A DNA stretch of 64,000 nt from Bacteroidales bacterium (GCA_017439185.1 JAFRTM010000020.1:1-64000); one strand, 5' to 3'; counted from the stretch's first letter, positions 27,277-37,158 are shown. Numbers and translations are program-made. Notes: generated by a model not told the origin, from the letters alone.

Positions 27277-28516
27277 TATTGTCTTCGGTTATGATGGCGG
27301 AGGTTATGGTGTTTGGTGTGGCGGAAGAAGTTGCGGTGCTGAGACGTATGTAGTTGTCTGTATAGCCATAGAGTTGCCCATCATGGTCTGTATGTTCCCA
27401 AAGGACTGGCCGGGAGGAGCCGATCTGGGAGCGATGGAAGGCGAGGAGAAGTTCGTCCGACAGGAGATGAAGGAGATTTGAGCGGCGATGCTGTTCCTGG
27501 GGAGGGATGGCAGGTTTTATCTTGAGAGCGGCAGTGTTTGGCCGTTGGGAGTATGTGAAAACGTGGAGGTAGGAAATAGGAATAGAGTGGAGAAAGGCGA
27601 TGCTGTCTTCAAAATCCTGAGGACTTTCGCCGTTGAAAGCCGCAATAATATCGGCCGCAATGCAGGCATGCGGCATCGCCTGCTTTATGGAGAGAATGAG
27701 ACGGGAGTATTCTGCAGTAGTATAACGGCGGCGCATAAGACGGAGAGTGTTGTCATTGGCCGCCTGAAGGGGGATATGGAAATGAGGCATGAAGGCGCGC
27801 GACCGGGCCACAAATTCAACCATCTTTGGGGTAAGCAGATTGGGTTCTATGCTGCTAATACGGTAACGAGGGATAGAAGTTTCGTTGTCAAGAATCTTCA
27901 AGAGGTCGAGTAGCGACTCACCGCGTTCCTGACCGAATGTACCGGTGTTGACTCCAGTAAGTACAATCTCATTGATACCAGACTGAGCGATGCGGTTAGC
28001 CGCCTGGAGGACTTGGTCGATGGTGGCGCTGTGGGCCCGCCCTCGAGCGAATGGGATGGCGCAATAGGAGCAAAAATAGTCACATCCATCCTGAATTTTA
28101 AGGAAGGCACGAGTGCGCTGTTCGAGGTTGTAAGCGATTGGGAAGATGCCGTCCTGGTGGTGTTTGGCAGGGAACTGCGCTGACTGCAGGATATAATCGG
28201 GCAAGAGATGTTTCGAGTCGTTCGGCAAGACTTTTTCCACACCAGGAATTAGGGAAAGAGTGCTAGCCGCGAGAGTGGCATAGCATCCTATTATAAAAAT
28301 CTTGGCATTGGGATTAAGCCGGTGAGCCGAATGAATAGCCGTGCGGCATTTGCGTTCGGCGGTGGATGTAACAGTGCAGGTGTTTATGACATAGAAATCA
28401 GCCGGAGCCGGCCATTCGACAACGGAAAAACAATCACGGGGTAACTGAGCGAGGAGATGTGCAGTCTCGGCAAAATTAAGTTTACACCCAAGAGTGTGAG
28501 CGGCTAATGTAAACAT
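27266..28516 (-). CDS. mtaB: tRNA t6A37 methylthiotransferase MtaB
   Basis: 416 residues from ATG 28516. Radical-SAM MiaB-like enzyme that methylthiolates t6A at position 37 of ANN-decoding tRNAs. UPF0004 domain at the N-terminus (AAHTLGCKLNFAETAHLLAQ, with Cys at INTCTVT and IIGCYAT) binds the auxiliary cluster. The SAM cluster motif is DGCDYFCSYCAIPFARG (~145), and a TRAM-like C-terminus follows. An upstream TTG at 28537 would also be in frame but lies at the stop of the previous gene and adds a non-conserved stretch. It follows the MORN gene closely, so they are probably cotranscribed. Confidence 0.92.
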   Translation of the reverse strand: MFTLAAHTLGCKLNFAETAHLLAQLPRDCFSVVEWPAPADFYVINTCTVTSTAERKCRTAIHSAHRLNPNAKIFIIGCYATLAASTLSLIPGVEKVLPNDSKHLLPDYILQSAQFPAKHHQDGIFPIAYNLEQRTRAFLKIQDGCDYFCSYCAIPFARGRAHSATIDQVLQAANRIAQSGINEIVLTGVNTGTFGQERGESLLDLLKILDNETSIPRYRISSIEPNLLTPKMVEFVARSRAFMPHFHIPLQAANDNTLRLMRRRYTTAEYSRLILSIKQAMPHACIAADIIAAFNGESPQDFEDSIAFLHSIPISYLHVFTYSQRPNTAALKIKPAIPPQEQHRRSNLLHLLSDELLLAFHRSQIGSSRPVLWEHTDHDGQLYGYTDNYIRLSTATSSATPNTITSAIITEDNIVK

Positions 28517-28537
28517 CGGAGCAGAGAGAAGAGGCAA

Positions 28538-29575
28538 TTATTCGCCAGGGATAACACCTTGCTGCTCATTGAAGCGAGCTTGTATAAGCTTGAGGCAGTC
28601 TTCGTCAGGAAATACGACAAATGAGGGGTTGGGGTTGAGTTTCAGAATATCACGGCCTTCGCTGTCTTTAGTAAGACCTTCGATGCACGATATAGCTGCG
28701 ATTACCTTGTTTTTGCGATTGACATAGGAAAACAACTCATCGCCAAGACGCTGGTAGAGGTCGTCAGGATTTTCGGTAGCAGTAAATGACGAGCCATCAG
28801 TAAGGGTGACAAGGACCTTTTTGTTTTGCTGTCCCACAGGGACAAGGTAGGCAATGCGATAAATGCTGTAGTAGTGAGCCGTCTTGCCTTCCAGGATGAG
28901 AATCTTGCGATCAATAAAATAACCTTTCTGCCAAGTCTCGTCGATAGTTTTAAGTCCGTTAGAGTAATATATGCTATGGCCATCTTTGGCGCCTGCCACA
29001 TAAGTGCACTCGTGCGAAAGGCGACCAAAATCGTCATATTCCTTAAGTTCTCCATCTAATACACCGTTGTTGTAGTTACCCGTGAGGTAGGCTTTTTCAC
29101 CCGTAAGTTTCCACCAACGGCCTTGTTTTTTACCATCTTTCCAATACTGGACCTCTGCCGTGTCGCCTTTAGAAGTAAAGACCACATGCAAACCATCTTT
29201 GACTCCTACACGGTAGTTGGCGATTTTCACCAGGTTGCCTTTTTCACTGAAATAGCGCCACTCACCATCGCGATTGTGCTGGAAATACGAGCCCTGGGCT
29301 AGTTTCCTTCCTTTTTCGTCAAAAGCCTCATGGCTGCAACGTTTGCCATCTTCGCCCTCCCAAGTATTGCGGAGTCGAATGGTGCCATCGCCATAGTAGT
29401 ATTCAAATACACCGACCTCTTTACCATCTTTGAAGTTCCCTTCAAAAATTTTATGGCCCTGTTTGTCCGTTTTTAACCAATGTCCCTGCTTACGACCTTG
29501 TTTATCTACAATATTTTGAGCGGTCACAGAAACGCCTAATAATATGAACGACAATAAGATAATGCGATATTTCAT
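28538..29575 (-). CDS. exported MORN-repeat protein
   Basis: 345 residues. Signal peptide MKYRIILLSFILLGVSVTAQ. A chain of MORN/YwqK-type repeats runs through residues ~30-215, each of the form (G)NFKDGKEVGVFEYYYGDG or GNYNNGVLDGELKEYDD. The last 120 residues (from TIDETWQKGY) are non-repetitive and end ARFNEQQGVIPGE. Probably periplasmic or outer-membrane associated; function unknown. It diverges from the TonB receptor and resembles the larger MORN protein at 33426. Confidence 0.82.
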   Translation of the reverse strand: MKYRIILLSFILLGVSVTAQNIVDKQGRKQGHWLKTDKQGHKIFEGNFKDGKEVGVFEYYYGDGTIRLRNTWEGEDGKRCSHEAFDEKGRKLAQGSYFQHNRDGEWRYFSEKGNLVKIANYRVGVKDGLHVVFTSKGDTAEVQYWKDGKKQGRWWKLTGEKAYLTGNYNNGVLDGELKEYDDFGRLSHECTYVAGAKDGHSIYYSNGLKTIDETWQKGYFIDRKILILEGKTAHYYSIYRIAYLVPVGQQNKKVLVTLTDGSSFTATENPDDLYQRLGDELFSYVNRKNKVIAAISCIEGLTKDSEGRDILKLNPNPSFVVFPDEDCLKLIQARFNEQQGVIPGE

Positions 29576-29600
29576 AATTTTGCCTATTTATTTCAAAAGG

Positions 29601-29608
29601 CAAAGATA
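29601..29608 (-). promoter_or_regulatory. -7 box for the MORN/mtaB pair
   Basis: CAAAGATA on the plus strand gives TATCTTTG on the minus strand, 26 bp upstream of the MORN start codon. No clear -33 is visible. Confidence 0.6.
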
Positions 29609-29625
29609 CAATATTTTTTTTAATT

Positions 29626-32106
29626 ATGCGTTTTTTTATAGTGAAAACATATTTTACATATATAGCCATACTCCTATTGTCGCTATTTGGCAGAGCATTC
29701 ATGCCAGAAACGATGGGTCAAGGATTATTGGAAGGATATGTAACAGATACTGAGAACAAGGCACTGGAGATGGTGACCGTGGCAGCAAAAAGCGGAGACC
29801 AAACGAAGAGCTGTACAACAGATGAGAAAGGATACTACAAAATCAATTTAGAGGAAGGGGAATGGACTATAATATTCAGACAAGCAGGTTTTCTAGAATT
29901 CCAACAGAAGATACAGATTAGTGCGGCTGGAAAGACATCGCTCAATTGTACACTAAAAACGACAAAGGAGGTAGGAGTGCTGAAAGCCGCCGAGGTAACC
30001 GCAGACAGGAGCGGGAGCGGCACATTTACCAGCATAGACCTCGAAAAGATTGAAAATGTAGCCGGACCCACCGAAGGAGTTGAAGCACTACTGAAAACCT
30101 TGCCCGACGTAGCCAGCAACAACGAGCTGTCATCACAATACTCAGTACGAGGAGGCTCGTTTGACGAGAACCTGGTGTATATCAACGGAGTAGAAATATA
30201 TAGGCCACAGTTGGTTCGTAGCGGACAACAAGAGGGAATGAGCATTATCAATCCCGACATGGTTGACCATTTGATGTTCTCTCCAGGCGGTTTTGAATCG
30301 CGATACGACGACAAGATGTCATCGGTGTTGGACATTAGTTATAAACGGCCTAGAAAATTCTCCGCTAAACTTTCCGGCTCACTTCTGGGCGCATCGGCCT
30401 TCGTGGAAGGGACTGCCAAACGATTCTATTATTCAGCCGGATTCAGACAACACAGCAACCGATATATCTTTTCCACCCTCGACACCAAAGGACACTACAG
30501 CACATCCTATACCGATTTTCAAACGGTCATGGGATATTCTGTCAACGATAAATTAGACCTGACGTTCCTGGGAATATGGACTCGAAACCGATACAGCCTG
30601 ATACCCGAAAGCCAAACCACAACGTTCGGCTCGTTTATGGAATCGCTGCAGTTAGACGTATATTTCGACGGGCAGGAACGAGACTCTTACAATACCCTGC
30701 TTGGTAGCCTAACCGCAGACTACCATCCTAACGAAGACTTCAACATCAAATGGAGTATCTCGGCTCAGCAAAACAACGAGAAAGAACTCTATGACATCCA
30801 GGACCAATATTGGCTGTACGAACTCGCCCTCGGTTCGGCCAGTGGAGAAGTAAACAAATTCGACCGTGGAGTCGGCACATTTCTGGAACACGCTCGCAAC
30901 TACCTAAATACCGGCATATATAGCACCGAAGCCATAGCCACCCACTATGCCCGGCTGGGATCATGGAAATGGGGCATAAAGATGCAGATGGAGAGAATCC
31001 ACGACCGAGTCAACGAATGGAAATGGGTAGATTCCGCCGGATACTCAATGCCACTCCCACGAGAGACATGGGGAGACTCTGCCAATATTCCATACACCCC
31101 ACTGCTGCAGTTTGTGTGCAAAGCCGACAACACAATCTATAACGTAAGAGCAATGGCCTTTGTCCAACGCGAACTAAATTGGGTAACACGAAAAAACACC
31201 GACTTACGATTGCTTGCAGGCGTGCGCGCACAATACTATTCAATATTATCAGCCGGCACAATCCATTCCCAACCGTTGATTTCGCCCCGGCTCAATTTTA
31301 ACATACGGCCCAACACAAAAGCACGCCTACTTTTCCGTTTAGCTGCCGGTGTATATCAGCAACCGCCATTCTACCGCGAGATGAGACGGCTGGACGGCTC
31401 ACTCAACCTTGATCTCCATGCTCAACGCAGCTACCAGGCCATGCATTCCATAGACTGGGACTTTGCTCTATGGCACAAGCCATTCCGCCTCACAGCCGAC
31501 ATCTATTACAAATATATAGACAATCTGGTGCCATACACGGTAGAAAACCTGAGAGTACGCTATGCCGCACAAAATATTGGCACCGGATATGCCTACGGTC
31601 TAAGTTTGAGGCTCAACGGAGAATTTGTAGAAGGACTTGAAAGTTGGGCCAGCATATCGTTAATGCAGACCCGTGAAAAATGGTTCACCGACAGTTATGG
31701 CTGGACTCCACGCCCAACAGACCAATTGTTCTCATTCAAAATGTTTCTACAAGACTACCTACCCAAAATGCCTTGGTGGAGGATGAGTTTAAGTCTTGTG
31801 GTAGGAACTGGCACTCCCGTATCATTTCCCTATCAAGTCGACCGCTCACAAATCCATCGTCTACCCACCTATTTCCGCGTAGACTGGGGCAACTCCGTTC
31901 AACTTTCCCGGTTTAAAAAACTTGCAAACACCAAATTTTTCAGGACAATCGACGACATAGCCATAGGCATTGACATTTTTAACCTTTTCAATTACCACAA
32001 CGTGGTTTCTTACCTATGGGTCGCCGATTACCAGAACACATACTATCCTGTACCCAACTACCTGACTGGCCGACAAATAAATGCGAAAATCACAATATCT
32101 TTCTAA
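29626..32106 (+). CDS. TonB-dependent outer-membrane receptor
   Basis: 826 residues. Signal peptide to about 30, then a carboxypeptidase-D regulatory-like domain (~37-115: GYVTDTENKALEMVTVAAKS), the plug (~130-240: QYSVRGGSFDENLVYINGVE and GGFESRYDDKMSSVLDISYK) and a 22-strand barrel ending NAKITISF, with a terminal Phe as expected for BamA recognition. No SusD partner adjoins, so it is not a typical glycan SusCD pair. It would take up a substrate with TonB energy; substrate unknown. It is followed after 13 bp by the M16-like gene and then a MORN protein. Confidence 0.92.
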   Translation: MRFFIVKTYFTYIAILLLSLFGRAFMPETMGQGLLEGYVTDTENKALEMVTVAAKSGDQTKSCTTDEKGYYKINLEEGEWTIIFRQAGFLEFQQKIQISAAGKTSLNCTLKTTKEVGVLKAAEVTADRSGSGTFTSIDLEKIENVAGPTEGVEALLKTLPDVASNNELSSQYSVRGGSFDENLVYINGVEIYRPQLVRSGQQEGMSIINPDMVDHLMFSPGGFESRYDDKMSSVLDISYKRPRKFSAKLSGSLLGASAFVEGTAKRFYYSAGFRQHSNRYIFSTLDTKGHYSTSYTDFQTVMGYSVNDKLDLTFLGIWTRNRYSLIPESQTTTFGSFMESLQLDVYFDGQERDSYNTLLGSLTADYHPNEDFNIKWSISAQQNNEKELYDIQDQYWLYELALGSASGEVNKFDRGVGTFLEHARNYLNTGIYSTEAIATHYARLGSWKWGIKMQMERIHDRVNEWKWVDSAGYSMPLPRETWGDSANIPYTPLLQFVCKADNTIYNVRAMAFVQRELNWVTRKNTDLRLLAGVRAQYYSILSAGTIHSQPLISPRLNFNIRPNTKARLLFRLAAGVYQQPPFYREMRRLDGSLNLDLHAQRSYQAMHSIDWDFALWHKPFRLTADIYYKYIDNLVPYTVENLRVRYAAQNIGTGYAYGLSLRLNGEFVEGLESWASISLMQTREKWFTDSYGWTPRPTDQLFSFKMFLQDYLPKMPWWRMSLSLVVGTGTPVSFPYQVDRSQIHRLPTYFRVDWGNSVQLSRFKKLANTKFFRTIDDIAIGIDIFNLFNYHNVVSYLWVADYQNTYYPVPNYLTGRQINAKITISF

Positions 32107-32119
32107 CATTACATCAATT

Positions 32120-33418
32120 ATGGCAAAAAACAAACTTCTCCCCTCCCCTGCTACACTTTCCAGTTTACAACCCACCCAACACCACAACTCTGCCAATATT
32201 CCAATTTACTTGTTTCCTTCCTCGTCAGTAGATATTCTGAAGATAGATTTCATATTCGAAGCCGGCCCTGCCTATCAGAGCAAAAAACTCTGCGCCTCGC
32301 TCGTCAATTGCCTTATAGGAGAAGCGACCCTTCGCCATACTTCCCAAGAAATTGCCGAATACATAGACTCTCATGGCATTATACTAGATCGTCATACCGA
32401 CACCTACACAGCAACGATATCCGTATACGTCCTAAGCAAGTTTGCCCTTGACTTCCTACCATTGCTCCACGAAATTATAACCGAACCTCTTTTTACGCCT
32501 ACAGATCTGCAGGTAGTACTCTCGAAAAGGAAACACGTATTACTACTTGCACAACAAAAGACAGCCTCAGTGGCACGCAATATATTCTATAAAAACATAT
32601 ATGGAGAGGAACACCCCGAAGGCCGCTATGCCATTCCCGAAGATGCAGACAAAATTACCATTGACGACATAAAAGAATTTCATAAGAGATTCTATACCAC
32701 AGAAAATCAGAGTATCACCATTTCCGGAAACTTTAGTGACACTTTTCTTGCCACATTCACAGAACTATTTTGTACCACAAATACCCTGTCAAATCCGCCA
32801 TTAAGACAACTATCTTCTTGTGATTTCCCAATTCCTACTACTTTCGAGCACAGACTGACAGAGGAAATACCAACCGCCGTACAGACCACCTTACGACTGG
32901 GATTTAGATTAGACAACGACTGGGATTCTCCCGAATATTACCGATTTCTAATTCTTTCCACCATTCTCGGTGGATATTTTGGGTCTCGACTCATGTCCTC
33001 GATACGAGAAGAGAAAGGCTACACCTACGGCATAAGATCATCCCTGCTACTTATGCGCGGAACCAATGCATTTTTCATTGCCTCCGATGTCGATGGAGCA
33101 AGAGCATCCGAAGCCCTAAGCGATATTTATAAAGAAATTCACCGACTTACAGAAGAAGCGCCCACACAGGAAGAGCTCGATTTGGTAGTCAATTATCTGG
33201 CAGGGGACTTCCTCCGCTCAATTGACGGCATTTTCGAACGTGCCGAACGATTCAACACAATGCGAGCCCTCCTTGTAGATGACAGATATACCAATCACCT
33301 CATATCAACACTAGATACCATAACACCTATACACATTCTGGAACTAGCCAATCAATTCTTCACTCCCGACAAATTTACCGAAGTAATAACCGGTAACCTC
33401 GACTCATTCTCCAAATAG
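32120..33418 (+). CDS. M16-like peptidase homologue lacking the zinc-binding motif
   Basis: 432 residues. The overall M16 (insulinase/processing peptidase) layout is present: an N-terminal half with SQEIAEYIDSHGIILDRHTD and a C-terminal half with RLMSSIREEKGYTYGIRSSL, the R/Y motif. The HxxEH zinc site expected near residue 65 is missing: the segment reads ASLVNCLIGEATLRHTS. It is therefore probably not a peptidase on its own; homologues of this kind act as partner subunits or chaperone-like proteins. It has no signal peptide from ATG 32120. An earlier in-frame ATG at 32081 overlaps the TonB gene and is less likely. Third gene of a MORN-TonB-M16-MORN group. Confidence 0.8.
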   Translation: MAKNKLLPSPATLSSLQPTQHHNSANIPIYLFPSSSVDILKIDFIFEAGPAYQSKKLCASLVNCLIGEATLRHTSQEIAEYIDSHGIILDRHTDTYTATISVYVLSKFALDFLPLLHEIITEPLFTPTDLQVVLSKRKHVLLLAQQKTASVARNIFYKNIYGEEHPEGRYAIPEDADKITIDDIKEFHKRFYTTENQSITISGNFSDTFLATFTELFCTTNTLSNPPLRQLSSCDFPIPTTFEHRLTEEIPTAVQTTLRLGFRLDNDWDSPEYYRFLILSTILGGYFGSRLMSSIREEKGYTYGIRSSLLLMRGTNAFFIASDVDGARASEALSDIYKEIHRLTEEAPTQEELDLVVNYLAGDFLRSIDGIFERAERFNTMRALLVDDRYTNHLISTLDTITPIHILELANQFFTPDKFTEVITGNLDSFSK

Positions 33419-33425
33419 TAACGTA

Positions 33426-35702
33426 ATGACATCAACCGTCCGACTATTTCTCGCTCTCCTGCTCCTATTGGCGCCTATAAAAGCCATCTCGCAGCAACTG
33501 CTTGGTGTAGAGGATTTCTCTAAACTCTTAATTGATTATAATAATGGGGCAGCCTCGCTGCCACGAGGGTGGGATGAAGAATTCATATTTTCCGACTCTA
33601 TTGGACTTTCCTGCCAAGTAGCAATGCTTGGCAAAACTGGAGCACTCTGTCGTGGACGACTTGCAGCCGTAAGATTAGAAGAAGGGAACTTCTCTCTACA
33701 ATATTATATGTATGACGAGCGGCTTGCCGTTGCCTTCGAACAATCACTTGCCGATGAAGGATACACTATGGTTGAGACTGCGGAGAACCTCTTTTCAGAA
33801 GAGCGAACCTATAGACGATCCCCCTATGATAGGTGTATTCGGTTTGTCCGCATACAAAATACTGCCCGATATAACGAACCCGAGCGGTTATGGATTGCCA
33901 CAACGGGAGACTTCCGCTGTGGTACCACTCAAGGGTTTCAATACTGCACCTCTATTGACCACAAAGGTTTTAGTCATACTTATTCAACAGAAGGAGACAA
34001 GATACAAGGTCCATACCGGATATTCGACACACTAGGACACCTGGTATTTTCTGTCACATACGAAAACGGACAAGCAGAAGGCGAGGCATACCACTACACT
34101 TCAACCGGAGAGACTTATATTATCGAGCGATATGCCAACGACCTTCTACACGGCGAACGTCAAGTCCTCTCACCAAGCGGAAGTGTGCTTTCAAGGGAAC
34201 TATGGACAATGGGCTGGAATACCCGCCATGAGGAAGGCAAAACCATAAGCCGCTTTACATACCATAACCGAGCCAAACAATGGAAGGATAGTGTCGTGCG
34301 AATATTCGACTCACACGATAGACTATTAGAAGAACACTTAACCACTACTACCCCGTCACAAGTCCGACTTTCACACAAAGTATATAAAACTTATAAAGAT
34401 ACTTCACTTATTGTATTTGCAGAATACACAACAATACAACAGCCCGCGTCTGCCTTCAGTGAGAAATACGCATGGATGCGAGTCCTCGGTATCACCGAAG
34501 GTGCACTATACGACACTGTTCGTACTTTATTAAGCAACGAGCTCAAAAACACCAACGACAGCCTATTTCGAGACTCCCTCGCCAACGGTTGGACCATAGA
34601 CTACAGTTACGACAGCAACGGGCAACCCACCCAAAGAATAATACGATCATATATACTCGGACATCTCGAAGCCATGAGAGTTTTCGCAGGAACGGGCGAA
34701 AAGATGCCTCTACATCACTCTGCCGCATTCCGCGGCAACCTCTGCGTGATCCGTGACAGCAAAGGTAAAATCACCGCTAAAGGCTCAGTGGCAGGTGACA
34801 AGAAACACGGCAAGTGGCAGTATTTCTCCGACCCTAAAAACAAAAAGCCTTATATTCAATGTTTCTACCACTACGGGGAGCTTGACAGCCTATACACGCA
34901 AACACTCTCCTTTGATTCTGCCACAGACTCTTGGACCCCAATAAAGCTCCAATGCCACTATAGCCGCGGCACTCTACACGGAGAATATCTGCTTGCCGAC
35001 CAAAACAAGAGGGTTATTAGTCAAGGCAATTATCTCTTCGGAAAAAAGGAAGGATTATGGAAAGAAGCTGACTCATCATACACATGGACCGCCAACTATA
35101 AAAATGGTCTCCGTGACGGCATCCAATCGTTATACACAACATCAGACATACTTTTCCGACAAGCAACATTCTCAAACGACATCTTACTCTCAGTCTCCGA
35201 ATTCGACACTACCACCAATGGAGTCATTTCTCAATACAAGATACAACGAACAAACCAAGGGACTTTTTTGCAACATGGCACAGTGACTAACGATACAATA
35301 AGGCTCCTTACCTATCGCATACCGCAACATCTTGTCATCGCCACTGCAAATCCTCACACACTCGATTCAATCATATCTCACACTTATACCGACGGGGCTG
35401 TGCTCGTCGGGTCTGCTTCCGACTCCACCAAGGTATATATAACAGGCACACTCTTACGCGATAGACATATTGGGACTTGGACATATACCGATTACGACCA
35501 AGAAGTCATTCTGCAAGTTGACTATGACCGTAACCATCCCGACATTATACGACGCGAATTTTACAGAGATCTCAATAGGCAGCCCTATTCAGGTCCTTAC
35601 ACTTTTCATGGAGACCTCCTCTATAACACTAAATTTACACCTGAGTTTCGCCAAATAGATAACGGGGAACGCATTGGAGGTTTCGGCAAAGCCACACACT
35701 AA
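33426..35702 (+). CDS. large exported MORN-repeat protein
   Basis: 758 residues, signal peptide TVRLFLALLLLLAPIKAIS. Several MORN/YwqK-like stretches: GPYRIFDTLGHLVFSVTYEN with GQAEGEAYHY (~200), GSVAGDKKHGKWQYFSDP (~450), GNYLFGKKEGLWKEADS (~530) and NYKNGLRDGIQSLY. It lies 7 bp after the M16-like gene, so TonB receptor, M16-like and MORN genes look like one operon. Its function is unknown, but its link with an outer-membrane receptor suggests an envelope role. Confidence 0.8.
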   Translation: MTSTVRLFLALLLLLAPIKAISQQLLGVEDFSKLLIDYNNGAASLPRGWDEEFIFSDSIGLSCQVAMLGKTGALCRGRLAAVRLEEGNFSLQYYMYDERLAVAFEQSLADEGYTMVETAENLFSEERTYRRSPYDRCIRFVRIQNTARYNEPERLWIATTGDFRCGTTQGFQYCTSIDHKGFSHTYSTEGDKIQGPYRIFDTLGHLVFSVTYENGQAEGEAYHYTSTGETYIIERYANDLLHGERQVLSPSGSVLSRELWTMGWNTRHEEGKTISRFTYHNRAKQWKDSVVRIFDSHDRLLEEHLTTTTPSQVRLSHKVYKTYKDTSLIVFAEYTTIQQPASAFSEKYAWMRVLGITEGALYDTVRTLLSNELKNTNDSLFRDSLANGWTIDYSYDSNGQPTQRIIRSYILGHLEAMRVFAGTGEKMPLHHSAAFRGNLCVIRDSKGKITAKGSVAGDKKHGKWQYFSDPKNKKPYIQCFYHYGELDSLYTQTLSFDSATDSWTPIKLQCHYSRGTLHGEYLLADQNKRVISQGNYLFGKKEGLWKEADSSYTWTANYKNGLRDGIQSLYTTSDILFRQATFSNDILLSVSEFDTTTNGVISQYKIQRTNQGTFLQHGTVTNDTIRLLTYRIPQHLVIATANPHTLDSIISHTYTDGAVLVGSASDSTKVYITGTLLRDRHIGTWTYTDYDQEVILQVDYDRNHPDIIRREFYRDLNRQPYSGPYTFHGDLLYNTKFTPEFRQIDNGERIGGFGKATH

Positions 35703-35712
35703 TACTAATAAG

Positions 35713-35740
35713 AAGAGGCACTTTTTGAGTGCCTCTTTTA
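35713..35740. terminator. bidirectional intrinsic terminator
   Basis: AAGAGGCACT (35713-35722) pairs perfectly with AGTGCCTCTT (35728-35737) around TTTTG, followed by T-rich sequence. It ends the TonB/M16/MORN transcript and may also serve the leftward ECF cluster ending at 35769. Confidence 0.88.
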
Positions 35741-35768
35741 TGTCTGTCATATTTAATCTTATACTTGT

Positions 35769-36227
35769 TTAAGGGTGTATGAAATGGCGCATTTGTTGTT
35801 GTAATTGCCTTTGGCGCCGCTCCAATTCGATGTTGCGATGGAGTTCCTCAAGTTGTTCAGGAGTGAGAATTGCATCCATCTTCATCTTTATACGATACTT
35901 TTCTTGGTCAATTTTTGCATAGAGAGCCGACCTCTGACAATAAAGAGGGAAGAGATCGTCACTGCGGTCTCCCGCCATACGATAGTAGATCATAATACTC
36001 TCGTGCAACTCCTTCATTTCTCGACGGTAGCCTTCTATGGTGGTGCGACCTTCGGCTGCAATCTTCTTAAGTTCTGCCTTCTGTTTGTCACTGAGATTGG
36101 TTACGAAACGGGAAATATCAGGAGGAGAATAGGGACGTTCATAATTCTCGGGTTCCTGCGCCATTCCCAAAGGCATAACAACCAATAGTAATACTACCAA
36201 CGCTAAAATATTCCTTATGTTTTTCAT
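35769..36227 (-). CDS. Spy/CpxP-like periplasmic protein
   Basis: 152 residues from ATG 36227. Signal peptide MKNIRNILALVVLLLVVMPL. The mature part is mostly charged amphipathic helix: LSDKQKAELKKIAAEGRTTI through AILTPEQLEELHRNIELERR to a Gln/Arg-rich end. The LTPEQ motif and size fit the Spy/CpxP-like periplasmic chaperone or metal-sensor helical family, though the match is weak. It is the last gene of an ECF sigma cluster and could be a stress target or sensor for it. An upstream in-frame start at 36263 is possible but gives a poor signal peptide. Confidence 0.65.
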   Translation of the reverse strand: MKNIRNILALVVLLLVVMPLGMAQEPENYERPYSPPDISRFVTNLSDKQKAELKKIAAEGRTTIEGYRREMKELHESIMIYYRMAGDRSDDLFPLYCQRSALYAKIDQEKYRIKMKMDAILTPEQLEELHRNIELERRQRQLQQQMRHFIHP

Positions 36228-36277
36228 CAGACTACTCGGAATCAAGAATAATACAAAAGCCAATAATAATTCAGTTA

Positions 36278-36631
36278 CTATTCGTCCAAACCCAAGAGGA
36301 TGTCAATATCGTCGGGATCGTAATAGACCACATCGGCAGGCGGATTGCTATAGACTGCACTAATAAATCCGCTGAGGCGAGAGTTGTCTGCGCCCTTGGC
36401 TTGAGAGGGGCTTCCGTTGCCTACCATCATAACGAGGACTGCAACAGCGGCTGCTATCGAGCCTGTGGCTCCTATGGTCCAACCAATGCGGCGATGCGTA
36501 CGCACGGCCTGACGATGCTTTTCCTCTGCTATTTCCACACCTTCCATCACAGCGTCCACCACATCTATTGTGTGGGGGTAGCGGAGGTCTTTGATTTCTG
36601 TGAGCATTTGCTCTAATTCTGTATTTTTCAT
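36278..36631 (-). CDS. probable anti-sigma factor with one TM helix
   Basis: 117 residues: a charged N-terminal region (~1-48) with HTIDVVDAVMEGVEIAEEKH, one TM helix (IGATGSIAAAVAVLVMMVGN, ~51-70) and a short periplasmic tail that ends DIDILLGLDE. The start overlaps the ECF sigma stop by 4 bp (ATGA), the usual arrangement for an anti-sigma gene. No ZAS zinc motif is visible, so the assignment rests on context and topology. Confidence 0.6.
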   Translation of the reverse strand: MKNTELEQMLTEIKDLRYPHTIDVVDAVMEGVEIAEEKHRQAVRTHRRIGWTIGATGSIAAAVAVLVMMVGNGSPSQAKGADNSRLSGFISAVYSNPPADVVYYDPDDIDILLGLDE

Positions 36632-37158
36632 TGTGTCAACATTTTTCTTAAGTTATTCTTGGCTCTGAAGATCAGGCTTTCAACTTTCGAAAGGCTCCAA
36701 TTCATCTCGGCTGCTATATCGTTATATGACTTGTCTTCGAACGCGAAGAGCACCAAGGCCGTCCGTTGTTCCTCATTCAGGTGGAGGAGTGCAGCCTGTA
36801 ACTGCTGCATCTTCTCGTTATGGATGATGGCTTCTTCGGCATTGCGGTCTTCGCTTCTGACATCGAACTGTACTTCGTCGTCTTCAGGCACTATCCTCTT
36901 TTGCCTCGCCAACATCTTTGACACCACGTTTACGGTTATCCTGTATATGAATGTACTCAGCTTTGATTGGTTGCGAAAACGCGGTAGCGCTGTGTACAAT
37001 TCGACGAACACCTGCTGTGTGACCTCATCCACCTCCAATTTGTTGCCGCAGAGCTTGTAGCACAGGTTTGCGACATTTGCTTGATGCTCCTTCACAATTT
37101 CGGCAAAGCGTTCGCGGTTACCGTTCAGTATGTCCTGTATGAGTTCCTGTTCGCTCAC
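36628..37158 (-). CDS. ECF-type RNA polymerase sigma factor
   Basis: 176 residues. Region 2 is YKLCGNKLEVDEVTQQVFVE followed by FRNQSKLSTFIYRITVNVVS. Region 4 is LNEEQRTALVLFAFEDKSYN with IAAEMNWSLSKVESLIFRAK. It directs RNA polymerase to a stress regulon, under control of the neighbouring putative anti-sigma protein. It lies 59 bp after der, which is upstream on the same strand. Confidence 0.93.
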   Translation of the reverse strand: MSEQELIQDILNGNRERFAEIVKEHQANVANLCYKLCGNKLEVDEVTQQVFVELYTALPRFRNQSKLSTFIYRITVNVVSKMLARQKRIVPEDDEVQFDVRSEDRNAEEAIIHNEKMQQLQAALLHLNEEQRTALVLFAFEDKSYNDIAAEMNWSLSKVESLIFRAKNNLRKMLTQ

